Source: Hoeflea phototrophica DFL-43
GTDB taxonomy: Bacteria > Pseudomonadota > Alphaproteobacteria > Rhizobiales > Rhizobiaceae
Direction: 5' to 3'
DNA length: 64,000 nucleotides
Assembly: GCF_000154705.2 (NCBI RefSeq)
Contig: NZ_CM002917.1
Location: forward strand, 886,461-950,460
Position 1 is the first letter of the stretch, and each line of letters begins with the position of its first letter. The notes under the pieces are model-generated. The model was not told the DNA's origin. It worked only from the letters and a program-made list of their open reading frames with translations, and made no database searches. Shown piece by piece: positions 25,795 through 34,807 of this stretch. The position numbers and the translations under genes were made by a program.

Positions 25795-26898
25795 GTGCTG
25801 AAACAGAATCCCTATCAGAATGTGAGGTATCAGTGGGGGGCATATGCCGTCTTCTTTGCCCTGATCGCATTGATCCCGCTGTCCATGGATGACGCCTTCC
25901 TGCTCAACCAGCTCTCGACCTATGGCGTTTACGGGATACTGGCGCTGTCCCTGAGCCTGTGCTGGGGCTTCGGCGGCATCCTGAACCTGGGGCAGGGAAT
26001 TGCCTTCGGGCTGGGGGCATACGGCATGGCAATGACCATGCAGATGCAGACCCAGGACGCGGCCGACCCGATCCCGCCCTTCATGCTCAACAACGGTCTT
26101 GATGCCTTGCCCGCAATCTGGGAGCCTTTTGCCAACACCGGTCTTGGTATCTTCCTGGCGCTTGCAGTCCCGACGCTCTATTGCCTGATCTTTGGCGCGC
26201 TCATGTTCCAGGCTCGCGTGTCAGGACCTTTCTTCGCGATCATGACCCTCGCCATGCTCAGCGCGATCTACACCGTCTTCATCGACCTTCAATATCTGAC
26301 CAATGGCGTCAACGGCATCAGCCCGCCGCAATCGCTGATGTTGGGATCGCTTGAGGTTGATCCCTATTCCACCACGTCATTCTGGGGCGTCTATATTGTT
26401 CTGCTGGTGTGCACGATTGCCGCGAAACTGATCACGCTGAGCAAGTTCGGTCTCATCGTTCGTGCCCAGAACAATGACGCCGAGCGGGTCCGGTTCCTGG
26501 GCTACAATGTCGCTGTCTATGAAACCCTGATTTACACGATCTCGGGTTTGATGGCTGCCTTGGCCGGATGCTGCTTTGCCTATCTGACGCAGTATGTATC
26601 GCCCAGCCAGTTCGATGTCAGCTTCAGCATTTCCATTGTCATCTGGGCCGCAATCGGCGGTCGCGGATCCTTGCTCTGGGCCATTCTTGGCGCCTTCATC
26701 GTGCAGGGTGCGCAGAGTTATCTGGGTGACGAATTTCTCAACACGTGGATCCTGATCCTCGGCTTCTTCTTCATTCTGGTTGTTCGGTTTCTGCCCACGG
26801 GCCTGGCTGGCCTGGTCGAGACCCTGTTGGGGCGTCTTGTCTCCGGCGGCATCAGCCTGTCCCCCGGCATCGAACAACCCAGCAAGTCATCTGAGTAG
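25795..26898 (+). CDS. branched-chain/urea-type ABC permease (UrtC/FmdF-like)
   Basis: A LivM-type permease of 367 residues with about ten hydrophobic segments. It has the typical SLCWGFGGILNLGQG motif and a late AAIGGRGSLLWAILGA stretch. I prefer the GTG at 25795, since GGAG at 25783-25786 is 8 bp upstream. The frame also allows GTG at 25765 or 25768, which lack a well-spaced ribosome binding site. It completes the membrane part of the amide importer. Confidence 0.8.
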   Translation: MLKQNPYQNVRYQWGAYAVFFALIALIPLSMDDAFLLNQLSTYGVYGILALSLSLCWGFGGILNLGQGIAFGLGAYGMAMTMQMQTQDAADPIPPFMLNNGLDALPAIWEPFANTGLGIFLALAVPTLYCLIFGALMFQARVSGPFFAIMTLAMLSAIYTVFIDLQYLTNGVNGISPPQSLMLGSLEVDPYSTTSFWGVYIVLLVCTIAAKLITLSKFGLIVRAQNNDAERVRFLGYNVAVYETLIYTISGLMAALAGCCFAYLTQYVSPSQFDVSFSISIVIWAAIGGRGSLLWAILGAFIVQGAQSYLGDEFLNTWILILGFFFILVVRFLPTGLAGLVETLLGRLVSGGISLSPGIEQPSKSSE

Positions 26899-26910
26899 GA
26901 ATAACCGGTC

Positions 26911-27654
26911 ATGGTTGGCGTTTTGGAAATCAAGAATCTGCAGAAGAACTTCGATGCTGCGAAAGTCATCAATGACTTCAGCATGTCTGTTGTCGAAGGC
27001 ACATTGTGTTGCCTGGTTGGGCCAAACGGCGCAGGCAAGACAACCACGATGGACCTGATCACGGGACGTCTCAAGCCGACATCCGGGGAGGTCATCTTCC
27101 GGGGCGATGTGATCAGCGGACAAACCGAGCCGGACATCGCACGCCGCGGATTGGGCCGGAAGTTCCAGATCCCGTCCATTTTCAAGGAACTGACCGTCGC
27201 GCAGAACCTTGAGGTCGCCTACAGCCTCGAGGTCAGTGCGCTGCGCAACCTGTTCAGCTTTTTCAATCCGAAATGCGAAGAGCGCATTGATGAAGTCGCC
27301 GAAATGGTCGGCTTGTCTCAGCGGTTGGAGATTGTCGCCGGCACGCTCTCGCATGGTGAGACCCAGTGGCTTGAGATCGGTATGGTCCTGATGCAGGACC
27401 CGACCTTGCTCTTGCTCGATGAGCCGGTCGCGGGAATGACCGAACAGGAAATCGCAAAAACAGCTGAGATCTTGAATGAACTCAAGAAGAAGAAGACGCT
27501 CATCGTAGTGGAACATGACATGGGATTTGTCCGCGAGATCGCGGATGAGGTGGTTGTCATGCACATGGGCTCGTTGCTCGCACAGGGAACCATTGAGGAA
27601 ATCGAAAAAGATCAGCGTGTTCGGGACGTCTATCTTGGAACGGAGGATCACTGA
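26911..27654 (+). CDS. ABC ATPase, UrtD/LivG type
   Basis: A 247-residue ATPase. Walker A is GPNGAGKT, the signature-equivalent region is LSHGETQWLEIG, and Walker B LLLLDEPVAGMT is followed by VVEHDMGFVREIA. The LSHGE form of the signature is characteristic of UrtD-like ATPases, in contrast to LSGGQ. Its stop overlaps the start of the next ATPase gene by one base. It energises the amide or urea importer. Confidence 0.85.
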   Translation: MVGVLEIKNLQKNFDAAKVINDFSMSVVEGTLCCLVGPNGAGKTTTMDLITGRLKPTSGEVIFRGDVISGQTEPDIARRGLGRKFQIPSIFKELTVAQNLEVAYSLEVSALRNLFSFFNPKCEERIDEVAEMVGLSQRLEIVAGTLSHGETQWLEIGMVLMQDPTLLLLDEPVAGMTEQEIAKTAEILNELKKKKTLIVVEHDMGFVREIADEVVVMHMGSLLAQGTIEEIEKDQRVRDVYLGTEDH

Positions 27655-28352
27655 TGCTTTTGGACCTCAAAAACGTCTCATCCTATTACGGTGAAACTCA
27701 AATCCTCCGGAACATTTCCATCGGTGTGCCCAAGGGCTCATGTGTCTGCGTTCTGGGACGCAACGGTGTCGGCAAGACCACGCTTGTGCGCACCATCATG
27801 GGATTGACCGACAAGACGGAGGGCTCAATCAGTCTTGATGGATCCGAGCTGACAACCCAGCGAACCGATGAGCGCGCCAAGCTTGGCATTGGCTACATTC
27901 CGCAGGGCCGCCAGATCTTGGGCAAGTTCACCGTCCGCGAGAACATTGTGCTTGGCACATTTGCCAGCAAGCAGGAAACGGACGCCATTCCGGAGATCTG
28001 TCTCGAGCTGTTTCCCTATCTGCGCGAAAATCTGGGCCGGCGTGCCGGCCTCTTGTCCGGCGGGCAGCAACAGCAATTGGCGATCGCCCGCGCGCTTGCC
28101 GTTGATCCGCAGATCTTGCTGCTGGACGAGCCCACCGAGGGCATTCAGCCCAACATCGTGGCTGAGATCGGCGAGACCCTGCAGATGCTCAACAAGAAGC
28201 TCGGCATCACGCTCATCCTGACAGAACAGCACATCAAGGTCGCCCGCAAACTCGGTGACTCCTTTGTGATGATGGACAACGGGCGCGTTGTCGACAGCGG
28301 CGACATTTCGGCCCTCACCGATGAGGTGGTCGAGCGCCACATGACGGTTTGA
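27654..28352 (+). CDS. ABC ATPase, UrtE/LivF type
   Basis: A 232-residue ATPase with Walker A GRNGVGKT, signature LLSGGQQQQLAIARAL, Walker B ILLLDEPTEGIQPN and the LTEQH switch segment. The EGIQP sequence after Walker B is typical of LivF/UrtE. It is the fifth and last gene of the importer, 37 bp before the small subunit of the dimethylformamidase-like enzyme. Transport and hydrolysis are therefore likely co-expressed. Confidence 0.85.
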   Translation: MLLDLKNVSSYYGETQILRNISIGVPKGSCVCVLGRNGVGKTTLVRTIMGLTDKTEGSISLDGSELTTQRTDERAKLGIGYIPQGRQILGKFTVRENIVLGTFASKQETDAIPEICLELFPYLRENLGRRAGLLSGGQQQQLAIARALAVDPQILLLDEPTEGIQPNIVAEIGETLQMLNKKLGITLILTEQHIKVARKLGDSFVMMDNGRVVDSGDISALTDEVVERHMTV

Positions 28353-28389
28353 TTTGAGTGAAGTTGGATAGAAGCAAAGGAAGAGAACA

Positions 28390-28830
28390 ATGATTGACAT
28401 ACCTCCGAAGGGCTCTCCCGAGAGGGAAGCATTGATCGCCGAACATCGCGCCTGCGTCGACTCCATGAAGGGCGTCGCCGGCTTCTCGGTTCTCAAATGC
28501 GAGACACCAGGCGATACCACCGTGATCACCGGCGGCGTGCATGAAAGCCCGCTTCTCAAACGCGTGTTGCTGCGCATGCGCGGCGAGAGCCCGGCCGGCA
28601 AGCTGATTGTCATCTGCACCAAGGTGGAGAAGGAATGGCGCATTGCCCGGCTCTCCGGCATCCGCGGCGTCCCGCCAGAGTTCATTGACGACAAGGTCTA
28701 CGACAACGAGCAGGAGATTCAGCACGACATCTTCCTGATGCGTCTGGACGAACTGCCCGAGTCCGCGGGCATGCCGGAGCACTATAACGAGGGGTGGAAG
28801 CGCCGCAGCGACAACTGGCCGGTAACCTGA
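28390..28830 (+). CDS. dmfA1: N,N-dimethylformamidase small-subunit-like protein (DmfA1)
   Basis: A 146-residue protein without signal peptide. The middle and end (SPLLKRVLLRM, EKEWRIARLSGIRGVPPEF, EIQHDIFLMRL) resemble the light chain of dimethylformamidase, which has SPYLQRV, EREWDAYRIATIREFGELPE and AMHAVFLRRI at matching spacing. The N-terminal 50 residues differ from the known light chain. The gene directly precedes the large-subunit gene, in the order of dmfA1-dmfA2. The light chain interlocks with the heavy chain and is needed for activity. The identification rests on remembered sequence and on context. Confidence 0.65.
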   Translation: MIDIPPKGSPEREALIAEHRACVDSMKGVAGFSVLKCETPGDTTVITGGVHESPLLKRVLLRMRGESPAGKLIVICTKVEKEWRIARLSGIRGVPPEFIDDKVYDNEQEIQHDIFLMRLDELPESAGMPEHYNEGWKRRSDNWPVT

Positions 28831-28960
28831 CGTCGCTCACCTAGGGAGAGAGACAAGCCCTTGATTCGTTGAGGCAAATATTGACGCGCTGCGGCGCGAA
28901 CGGCGGAGCTTTGTCCAACGGGACGCTCCACTGGAACGATCTTTGATTAGGAGAATGGAT

Positions 28961-31330
28961 ATGACAGCAATGAAGTTGACCGGATACGCCGACAAGTTCG
29001 GGGTCCATCCAGGGGAGACAATCAAGTTCTACGTCAACTGCGACGGACCTTCATCTTACAAGGCCGAGATCGTCCAGATGATCAACGGCGATACCAATCC
29101 GCGCGGACCAGGCTTCATTGAAAAGCCGGTCGCCGGTGGTCTCACCGAGACATTGCCGGGCAAGAGGCAGATCATTCACGGCGGCTCCTATGGATATGTG
29201 CCGGATGTTAAGGCGCTCAACGTCGAGAGCTTCACGTTGCAGCTTTATGTCTGGCCGACGACACCGATCACGCACCCGAAATACTGGAAGCACGGTGCCC
29301 AGGGCCTGGTGACCAAATGGTCTGGCGGCAAAGGCTACGGTCTGTTCATCAACGAAAAGGGCCATGCCGAAGTTCGCGTCAACGGTCAGTCGATCGAGAC
29401 CCCGACACCGCTGCGTGATCACGCCTGGCATTTTCTCGCCGCGACCTTCGATGCGGCAACCGGCAAATTGGTTCTCATTCATGAACCGCAGATCCAGTAT
29501 GCGCTCGACCCGGTGATCGAACCTGTGGAGACGACGCTCTCTTCGGGCATCGAAAATGTTCCGGTTCCGCTCGCGATCGCGGCTTATGTCGACGAAGTCA
29601 CCGATGATCCCTTGGCAAAGTCTTCAAAGCCGGCAGGTGTGGTGTTCACAGGCAAATACAACGGCAAGATCGACTCGCCGCGGCTTTGCGCCAAGGCCCT
29701 TAATCGGGCTGAAATCGAAATGATGAAACTGGGCGCTCAGCCTGGCCTCACCGAGCGTCGCAACAGCGGCCCGACGGGCGCCCTGTCCGAAGTCATCGTC
29801 GGTGCCTGGGACTTCTCCGAGGGCATCAACACGATCGTCGCGACGGATCTTGGCCCGTATCGCCTTAACGCCCATCTGGTGAATTGTCCGACCCGCGCCC
29901 TGACTGGGTACAACTGGTCCGGCACCGTGTTTGACTGGAAGCAGGCGCCTGAGCAATACGGCGCAATCCATTTCCACGATGATGATGTCGATGACGCCCG
30001 CTGGGATGTCGACTTCGAATGGACCGTTCCAGAGGATTGCCTGAGCCGGTTTTACGCCGCCAAGCTGACGACCGAAGACGGCGATGAGGACTACATTCCG
30101 TTCTGGGTTGTCCCGGAGATCGGCAAGGAGCAGTCCAAGATCGCCTTCATGGTACCGACCATCAGCTACATGGCCTACGCCAATGAGCACGTGGCCTGTA
30201 ATGCGGGTGGCGCGGAGCTGTTCATCTACCGCGTGCCGATCATGCAGCACCAGAACATGTTCCTGTCCGAGCACCGCGAGTATGGCGGTTCGATCTATGA
30301 CACCCATACCGATGGATCGGGCATCTGCCTGTCATCGCGCCTGCGGCCAATCCTTAGCATCAGGCCCAAATACGACCACTTCCTGGCCCAGGCGCCGTGG
30401 CAGTACCCGGCCGACCTCCACCTGATCTACTGGCTGGAGACGATGGGCTATGATTACGACTGCATCACGGACGAAGATCTCACCTATGACGGTATCGCCC
30501 GGCTTGAGAACTACAACGTCATCATTACTGGCTCGCATCCCGAGCACAATTCCGGAACCCAGCTGGATGCGTTGCACAACTACACCCAGCGTGGCGGCCG
30601 GCTCATGTATATGGGCGCCGACGCCTGGTACTGGGTGCACTCGTTCCACCCGGCCTATGATGAACTCGGCCGTGGCGTCATCACCGAAATGCGCCGCTGT
30701 GAATCGGGCATCCGGACCTGGCGTGCCGACCCGGGCGAATATTATCATCAGGGCACCGGCGAGCTCGGCGGCATGTGGCGCTTCCGTGGCCGCTACCTGC
30801 ACTCCGTCGCGGGTGTCGGCATGTCATCGGAAGGCTTCGATATCTCGTCGTACTTCTCACGCACGCCGGAGAGCAATGACAGCCGTGTGAGCTGGGCCTT
30901 CGAAGGCATCGATTACGACGAAAAGCTCGGCAATTTCGGTCTCGTCGGCGGCGGTGCTGCCGGTCTCGAGCTCGACATCGTGGACACGATGCTCGGATCT
31001 CCGCCGCACACGCTGACCGTGGCCACATCCGCGGGCCGGCATACCGAAGCCTATCTGCTGGTTATGGAAGACTTCGGCTTCAACCAGCAGGGTCTTGATG
31101 GCACCACCCACCCGCGTGTTCGGGGTGACATCGCCTACCATGAGACCCCCAATGGTGGTGCCTGCTTCTCGTTCTCATCGATCGCCTATTGCGGTTCGCT
31201 GCCCTGGAACGAGTGCAACAACAACATATCGACGCTGACCAAGAACGTCCTTGACCGTTTCATGGTCGATGGACCCTTGCCGCCAGCCCCTGCCGAAGCG
31301 GTCAAGTATCGGGGCCGCGCCGACTATTGA
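28961..31330 (+). CDS. dmfA2: N,N-dimethylformamidase large-subunit-like iron hydrolase (DmfA2)
   Basis: A 789-residue protein matching the dimethylformamidase heavy chain (about 760 aa), which hydrolyses DMF to dimethylamine and formate. A lectin-like (LamG-type) domain spans about residues 60-260. The catalytic core contains TISYMAYANEH, SIYDTHTDGSG and TGSHPEHNSG. From memory, the Paracoccus enzyme holds its iron with Tyr399, Tyr440 and Glu521, with His519 close by. Here Y406, Y446, E528 and H526 lie at matching positions. The start at 28961 has AGGAG 7 bp upstream. The real substrate could be DMF, formamide or another N-substituted amide. Confidence 0.8.
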   Translation: MTAMKLTGYADKFGVHPGETIKFYVNCDGPSSYKAEIVQMINGDTNPRGPGFIEKPVAGGLTETLPGKRQIIHGGSYGYVPDVKALNVESFTLQLYVWPTTPITHPKYWKHGAQGLVTKWSGGKGYGLFINEKGHAEVRVNGQSIETPTPLRDHAWHFLAATFDAATGKLVLIHEPQIQYALDPVIEPVETTLSSGIENVPVPLAIAAYVDEVTDDPLAKSSKPAGVVFTGKYNGKIDSPRLCAKALNRAEIEMMKLGAQPGLTERRNSGPTGALSEVIVGAWDFSEGINTIVATDLGPYRLNAHLVNCPTRALTGYNWSGTVFDWKQAPEQYGAIHFHDDDVDDARWDVDFEWTVPEDCLSRFYAAKLTTEDGDEDYIPFWVVPEIGKEQSKIAFMVPTISYMAYANEHVACNAGGAELFIYRVPIMQHQNMFLSEHREYGGSIYDTHTDGSGICLSSRLRPILSIRPKYDHFLAQAPWQYPADLHLIYWLETMGYDYDCITDEDLTYDGIARLENYNVIITGSHPEHNSGTQLDALHNYTQRGGRLMYMGADAWYWVHSFHPAYDELGRGVITEMRRCESGIRTWRADPGEYYHQGTGELGGMWRFRGRYLHSVAGVGMSSEGFDISSYFSRTPESNDSRVSWAFEGIDYDEKLGNFGLVGGGAAGLELDIVDTMLGSPPHTLTVATSAGRHTEAYLLVMEDFGFNQQGLDGTTHPRVRGDIAYHETPNGGACFSFSSIAYCGSLPWNECNNNISTLTKNVLDRFMVDGPLPPAPAEAVKYRGRADY

Positions 31331-31349
31331 TCCCAGCATCAAACCGCTG

Positions 31350-31367
31350 CCGCGCTTTCGGGCGCGG
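31350..31367 (+). other. intercistronic hairpin after dmfA2-like gene
   Basis: CCGCGC and GCGCGG pair around the loop TTTCGG, with further G-U and C-G pairs outside. No T-run follows. It is probably an mRNA-processing or stability element in the 76-bp gap between the hydrolase and the Rieske-like gene. Confidence 0.4.
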
Positions 31368-31406
31368 TGGCCGACCACGCAAACCAGAGGAACGGGAGAC
31401 AGGCTG

Positions 31407-32537
31407 ATGGCGAGACGTCCGGATATTGGATATTTTGAAGATGATCTGGATCTTCTGGATGCATCCACCTGGAGCAATGCCCGGCTGCCCGTCGAACAGG
31501 CGGAGCACATAAATACTCTGGTCTATCGATCCCTGACCTTTTCTCTGCTCGAGAACGAGGCGATCTGGACACGGGACTGGATCTTCATCGGGACCACTGA
31601 CGATATCCCCGATGAAGGCGATCTGCTGCCCTACACGATCGGCAATCACGGCATTCATGTGCAACGCATGGCTGACGGCACGCTGGAGGGCCGCTTCAAC
31701 AATGCCCAGCATGGCGGCTGCCGCGTCGTGCCGCAGCAATGCCAAAGCGGTAGCAAGACCAAATGCAGTTTCACATCCTGCGGCTACAGCCGTGACAGGG
31801 ACGCCATATCCGCGTCGGACGCCGAAACCTCAACAGCTTTGATGTTTCAATATGTCGGCCTGCGTCCCGAGCGGCTGTTGCGGGTTTCGGTGGCGCAAGC
31901 GGGCAAGCTGATTTTCGTCAACCTGGATGGGCCGGACAAGGACTTCGCAAATCGTGCCGCCGATCTGGACGCCGGCATGGTGTCAGCGGTCTCGAGGGAT
32001 CGCACCTCCAAGGCTTGGCTTGAATTTCAGTGCAACTGGAAATCCGTCGGTGAGGCGATGTTCGGGGCTGTGGCGACAGCCGGTTCCGGCAAACCGGACG
32101 TGCTCTCCGCGATGCTGCAGACGTCCGATGGCGAAAATGGCCCTGTCGAGGTTTTCGCAACCTGGCTGTACCCCAATCTCTTCTTGCTCCGCGCGGCAGG
32201 TGCAGCATGCACCATCGGAATTCAGCCGACAGCACTCGGCAAGGCCATGTGCCGCATCCAGTATTTTGCTGACGCCGCTGACGCTGGTTCGGCCAGCAGC
32301 CTTGAGGCGTTGGTGAGGGTTATCGCCCAGACCCGTGAAACCGCTGAACAAGCCCAGAGAAATCTCGTCAGCCAGGAGAACAGGCAACTTGTCGAACCTG
32401 GCATCTCACCGGCGAATGGCCGTGTTTCGCCTATCGAACACTGGGCCCAATCCGTGCTGATCGACCGGCTGATGACCATGCCGCGGACCATTGCCGATGA
32501 CCCGCTGTATCAGCCTCTCAAGCACTATCTGATCTAG
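31407..32537 (+). CDS. Rieske oxygenase alpha-subunit-like protein lacking canonical metal ligands
   Basis: A 376-residue protein with the layout of a Rieske non-heme iron oxygenase alpha subunit: a Rieske-like domain (about 45-140), then a catalytic-like domain. The CxH motif reads NAQHGG (A100, H102) and CxxH reads CGYS (C125, S128), so two of four cluster ligands are gone. Instead there is an unusual row of cysteines, C105-x6-C112-x7-C120-x4-C125. The mononuclear-iron segment, normally NWKxxxEN followed by D, H and H, reads NWKSVGEAMFGAVATAG without the ligands. The frame is intact with a GGGAG ribosome site, so the protein is probably made but is not an ordinary oxygenase. Confidence 0.75.
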   Translation: MARRPDIGYFEDDLDLLDASTWSNARLPVEQAEHINTLVYRSLTFSLLENEAIWTRDWIFIGTTDDIPDEGDLLPYTIGNHGIHVQRMADGTLEGRFNNAQHGGCRVVPQQCQSGSKTKCSFTSCGYSRDRDAISASDAETSTALMFQYVGLRPERLLRVSVAQAGKLIFVNLDGPDKDFANRAADLDAGMVSAVSRDRTSKAWLEFQCNWKSVGEAMFGAVATAGSGKPDVLSAMLQTSDGENGPVEVFATWLYPNLFLLRAAGAACTIGIQPTALGKAMCRIQYFADAADAGSASSLEALVRVIAQTRETAEQAQRNLVSQENRQLVEPGISPANGRVSPIEHWAQSVLIDRLMTMPRTIADDPLYQPLKHYLI

Positions 32538-32560
32538 CAACAATGCGCGTGGAGTGAGCA

Positions 32561-33247
32561 ATGAACCTGACAATTGCAAATCAGACGGTCGCCGACGGTG
32601 TCGCGATGTACGTCTCGGGATCGTTTGAAACCGCGGCTGAGATCTTCACCAGTCTCTCCGATGGCGGCGACGCGGAAGCCATGATGTGGCTCGGCTCCTG
32701 CTACGCCAATGGTGAGGGCAAACCGGTGTCCCCGGCCAAGGCGTTCGAGTGTTTCGAACGCTCCGCCAAGGCCGGATTTGCGCAAGCCATGACAAATGTG
32801 GGAGCGATGCTGGCGACCGGGCAGGGATGTGCGCGGGATGTGGAGGCCGGTCTGAAATGGCTGGAGATGGCATCGGAACTCAATGATGTCGGCGCCCAGT
32901 TCAATCTCGCCACCATACTGTCATCGGGCAAGGACGTGGAACCCGATATGGACCGCGCTGCGCACTGGTACAAGCGTGCTGCGGAGCAGGGGCATTATCC
33001 CTCCCAGGCGCGCCTGGGTTATTGCTACCAGCATGGTTCCGGCGTCCCAAAGAGCCGGGTCAACGCCTATGTCTGGTATGCGCTCGCCGCGCAGCACGGC
33101 GTTGGCACGGCGTTGAGCTCACTTGAACGCATCTTGCAGGACATGTCCGCCGAGGAAAAGCGCGAGGGAGCCGCGTTGATCCACTCATGGCGCCGCAAGA
33201 CAAGCTCGATATCCAGCCAGGCTGTCATCGATCCGACACTGCAATAG
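32561..33247 (+). CDS. Sel1-repeat (SLR) protein
   Basis: A 228-residue, apparently cytoplasmic protein with four or five Sel1-like helical repeats between about residues 35 and 185. Repeat cores such as AMMWLGSCYANGEG, AQFNLATILSSG and AQARLGYCYQHGSG-like units recur about every 36 residues. Sel1 proteins are protein-protein scaffolds. No signal peptide is visible. It lies 23 bp after the Rieske-like gene and 9 bp before the 109-aa gene, inside the amide operon. A role as assembly factor or scaffold for one of the metalloenzymes is conceivable but unproven. Confidence 0.75.
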   Translation: MNLTIANQTVADGVAMYVSGSFETAAEIFTSLSDGGDAEAMMWLGSCYANGEGKPVSPAKAFECFERSAKAGFAQAMTNVGAMLATGQGCARDVEAGLKWLEMASELNDVGAQFNLATILSSGKDVEPDMDRAAHWYKRAAEQGHYPSQARLGYCYQHGSGVPKSRVNAYVWYALAAQHGVGTALSSLERILQDMSAEEKREGAALIHSWRRKTSSISSQAVIDPTLQ

Positions 33248-33256
33248 GCGGCGAAG

Positions 33257-33586
33257 ATGGAACAGAAATACAGCATCCAGCAAATCAAGTTCGAGCTCCT
33301 GAGTTACCTCAAGGAGTTCGGAACCGATGGCGCGGATTGGACCATCCAACTGACCACGGGGACTGATGATCAGGCCGTTCTGTGCCTTCGTGATGGTGAA
33401 GCCGGATCCATGATCTGGATCTGCAAACCAACGCTGAGCGAACGCGCGGCGACCCTCATCAAGGAGCACATGGTCTCACGCTTCGGGATGAACAGCCCGT
33501 CCGAGGACACCGTTCCCGTGCCTGTTGGTGCGGAGAGAAATTGGGTCTTGATGTACAGGAAAGCGAAAAGCCATGTTGCAGCGTAG
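33257..33586 (+). CDS. hypothetical protein, 109 aa
   Basis: I do not recognise this family. It is a small soluble protein with no signal peptide or membrane segment. The N-terminus looks amphipathic and helical (QQIKFELLSYLKEFG), followed by short alternating beta-like stretches (AVLCLRDG, SMIWICKP) and a second helix (ERAATLIKEHMVSRFG). It starts 9 bp after the Sel1 gene and precedes the urease accessory genes, so it is almost certainly co-transcribed. Normal codon use and operon spacing support a real gene. Confidence 0.65.
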   Translation: MEQKYSIQQIKFELLSYLKEFGTDGADWTIQLTTGTDDQAVLCLRDGEAGSMIWICKPTLSERAATLIKEHMVSRFGMNSPSEDTVPVPVGAERNWVLMYRKAKSHVAA

Positions 33587-33649
33587 CGGACATTTGCAGC
33601 CGGAATTTCCTGATCGGGCGTCGAGCGATGCAGAGTCCGGGGTGGCCCG

Positions 33650-34114
33650 ATGCTGAAGATCGACCACATCATCGGCTCCGTGTCGGACGCCGCACTTCAT
33701 GATCGCATTCACGATCTGGAGCATGCCCATGCCGTCGATTTTTTGTTGCTGCCCCGGCAGGACCTCTCACGGCGGCGGTTTCGTTCGTCGAGCGAAAAAG
33801 GATGCGACATCGCCATAAGCCTGGCGCGTGACGAGCAGCTGTTTGATGGTGCAGTCCTGATGCTGGATCAGCACAATGCGCTGGTGGTGAAGGTTGAAGC
33901 CGAGGACTGGCTACGGCTTACGCCAAGGGATCAGTCCTCTGCGCTCCAGGTCGGGTTTCATGCCGGAAACCTGCATTGGCGGGTACGCTTCGACGGTGAT
34001 GACCTGCTCGTCGCTGTTGAGCGGGAGTTGCAGAGCTACACGGACAGGATTGACACTCTCATCAAGGACGGCTCGGTCAAGGCGCAGTTCGAAAGAGGTG
34101 CGGTGAATGGCTGA
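33650..34114 (+). CDS. ureE: urease accessory protein UreE
   Basis: A 154-residue UreE, the nickel-carrying chaperone that hands Ni to the UreG/UreF/UreD complex. The C-terminal metal-site domain shows VGFHAGNLHWRVRF, in place of the more usual GNRHW. There is no histidine-rich tail, so nickel storage capacity is low. Its last 8 bp overlap ureF, which indicates translational coupling. Confidence 0.85.
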   Translation: MLKIDHIIGSVSDAALHDRIHDLEHAHAVDFLLLPRQDLSRRRFRSSSEKGCDIAISLARDEQLFDGAVLMLDQHNALVVKVEAEDWLRLTPRDQSSALQVGFHAGNLHWRVRFDGDDLLVAVERELQSYTDRIDTLIKDGSVKAQFERGAVNG

Positions 34115-34790
34115 GATCCTGAATCTGTTGCGTCTCATGCAGTGCAACGACAGTTCCTTTCCGTCGGGCGCCTTTGCATTTTCCAATGGCCTGGAAACGC
34201 TGGTCAACGAGGGCCGGGTTCAAAGCGCGAAGGGGATTGCCGAAGTCATTGAAACGCAAATCCTGCCGCGCTGGCTGTCGCTGGACCGGTACTTCGTCGG
34301 GCAGGCCTTTCAATGCGTTGGTGATCTCGAACGGGTCACAGCAGTTGATCAGCAATGCCATCTCTACAACACCAACAATGATCTTGCGCAGGCATCCCGG
34401 CGGATTGGCAGGGCGCTCCTCAATGTGCACTCCAGGATCGAAACCCCCGGGGCGGCTGCCTACAAGGCGCTGATTGCGTCGAGCCAGACCATGGACCGTG
34501 CGGGTTACGAGCCCGTGATCCAGGGGCTGGTGTCTCATGCTCTGGGACTGGGCAAGCACCAGGCGGAAGTCGCCGCGCTGAACAGCACCCTGATGGGGTT
34601 CGTGTCTTCTGCCGTTCGGCTTGGCAAGCTTGGCGCCATTGAGGCGCAAGGCATCCTTGCAGATGTCTCCGTCGTTGCGGCCAGACAGCTTGAAGACGAG
34701 CCGCAACCCTTCCCGAGCAGCTTTTCGCCTTTGGCCGACATCGCGGTGATGCGCAAGTCATCCGGCGGCGCAAACCTGTTTTCAACCTAG
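34107..34790 (+). CDS. ureF: urease accessory protein UreF
   Basis: A 227-residue all-helical UreF, which acts with UreD and UreG as a gatekeeper for carbamylation and nickel insertion. The typical beginning [20 protein letters not shown] and the later [17 protein letters not shown] region are present. It overlaps ureE and precedes the structural genes. Confidence 0.85.
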   Translation: MAEILNLLRLMQCNDSSFPSGAFAFSNGLETLVNEGRVQSAKGIAEVIETQILPRWLSLDRYFVGQAFQCVGDLERVTAVDQQCHLYNTNNDLAQASRRIGRALLNVHSRIETPGAAAYKALIASSQTMDRAGYEPVIQGLVSHALGLGKHQAEVAALNSTLMGFVSSAVRLGKLGAIEAQGILADVSVVAARQLEDEPQPFPSSFSPLADIAVMRKSSGGANLFST

Positions 34791-34807
34791 ATGGTCAGGA
34801 ACTAGCA

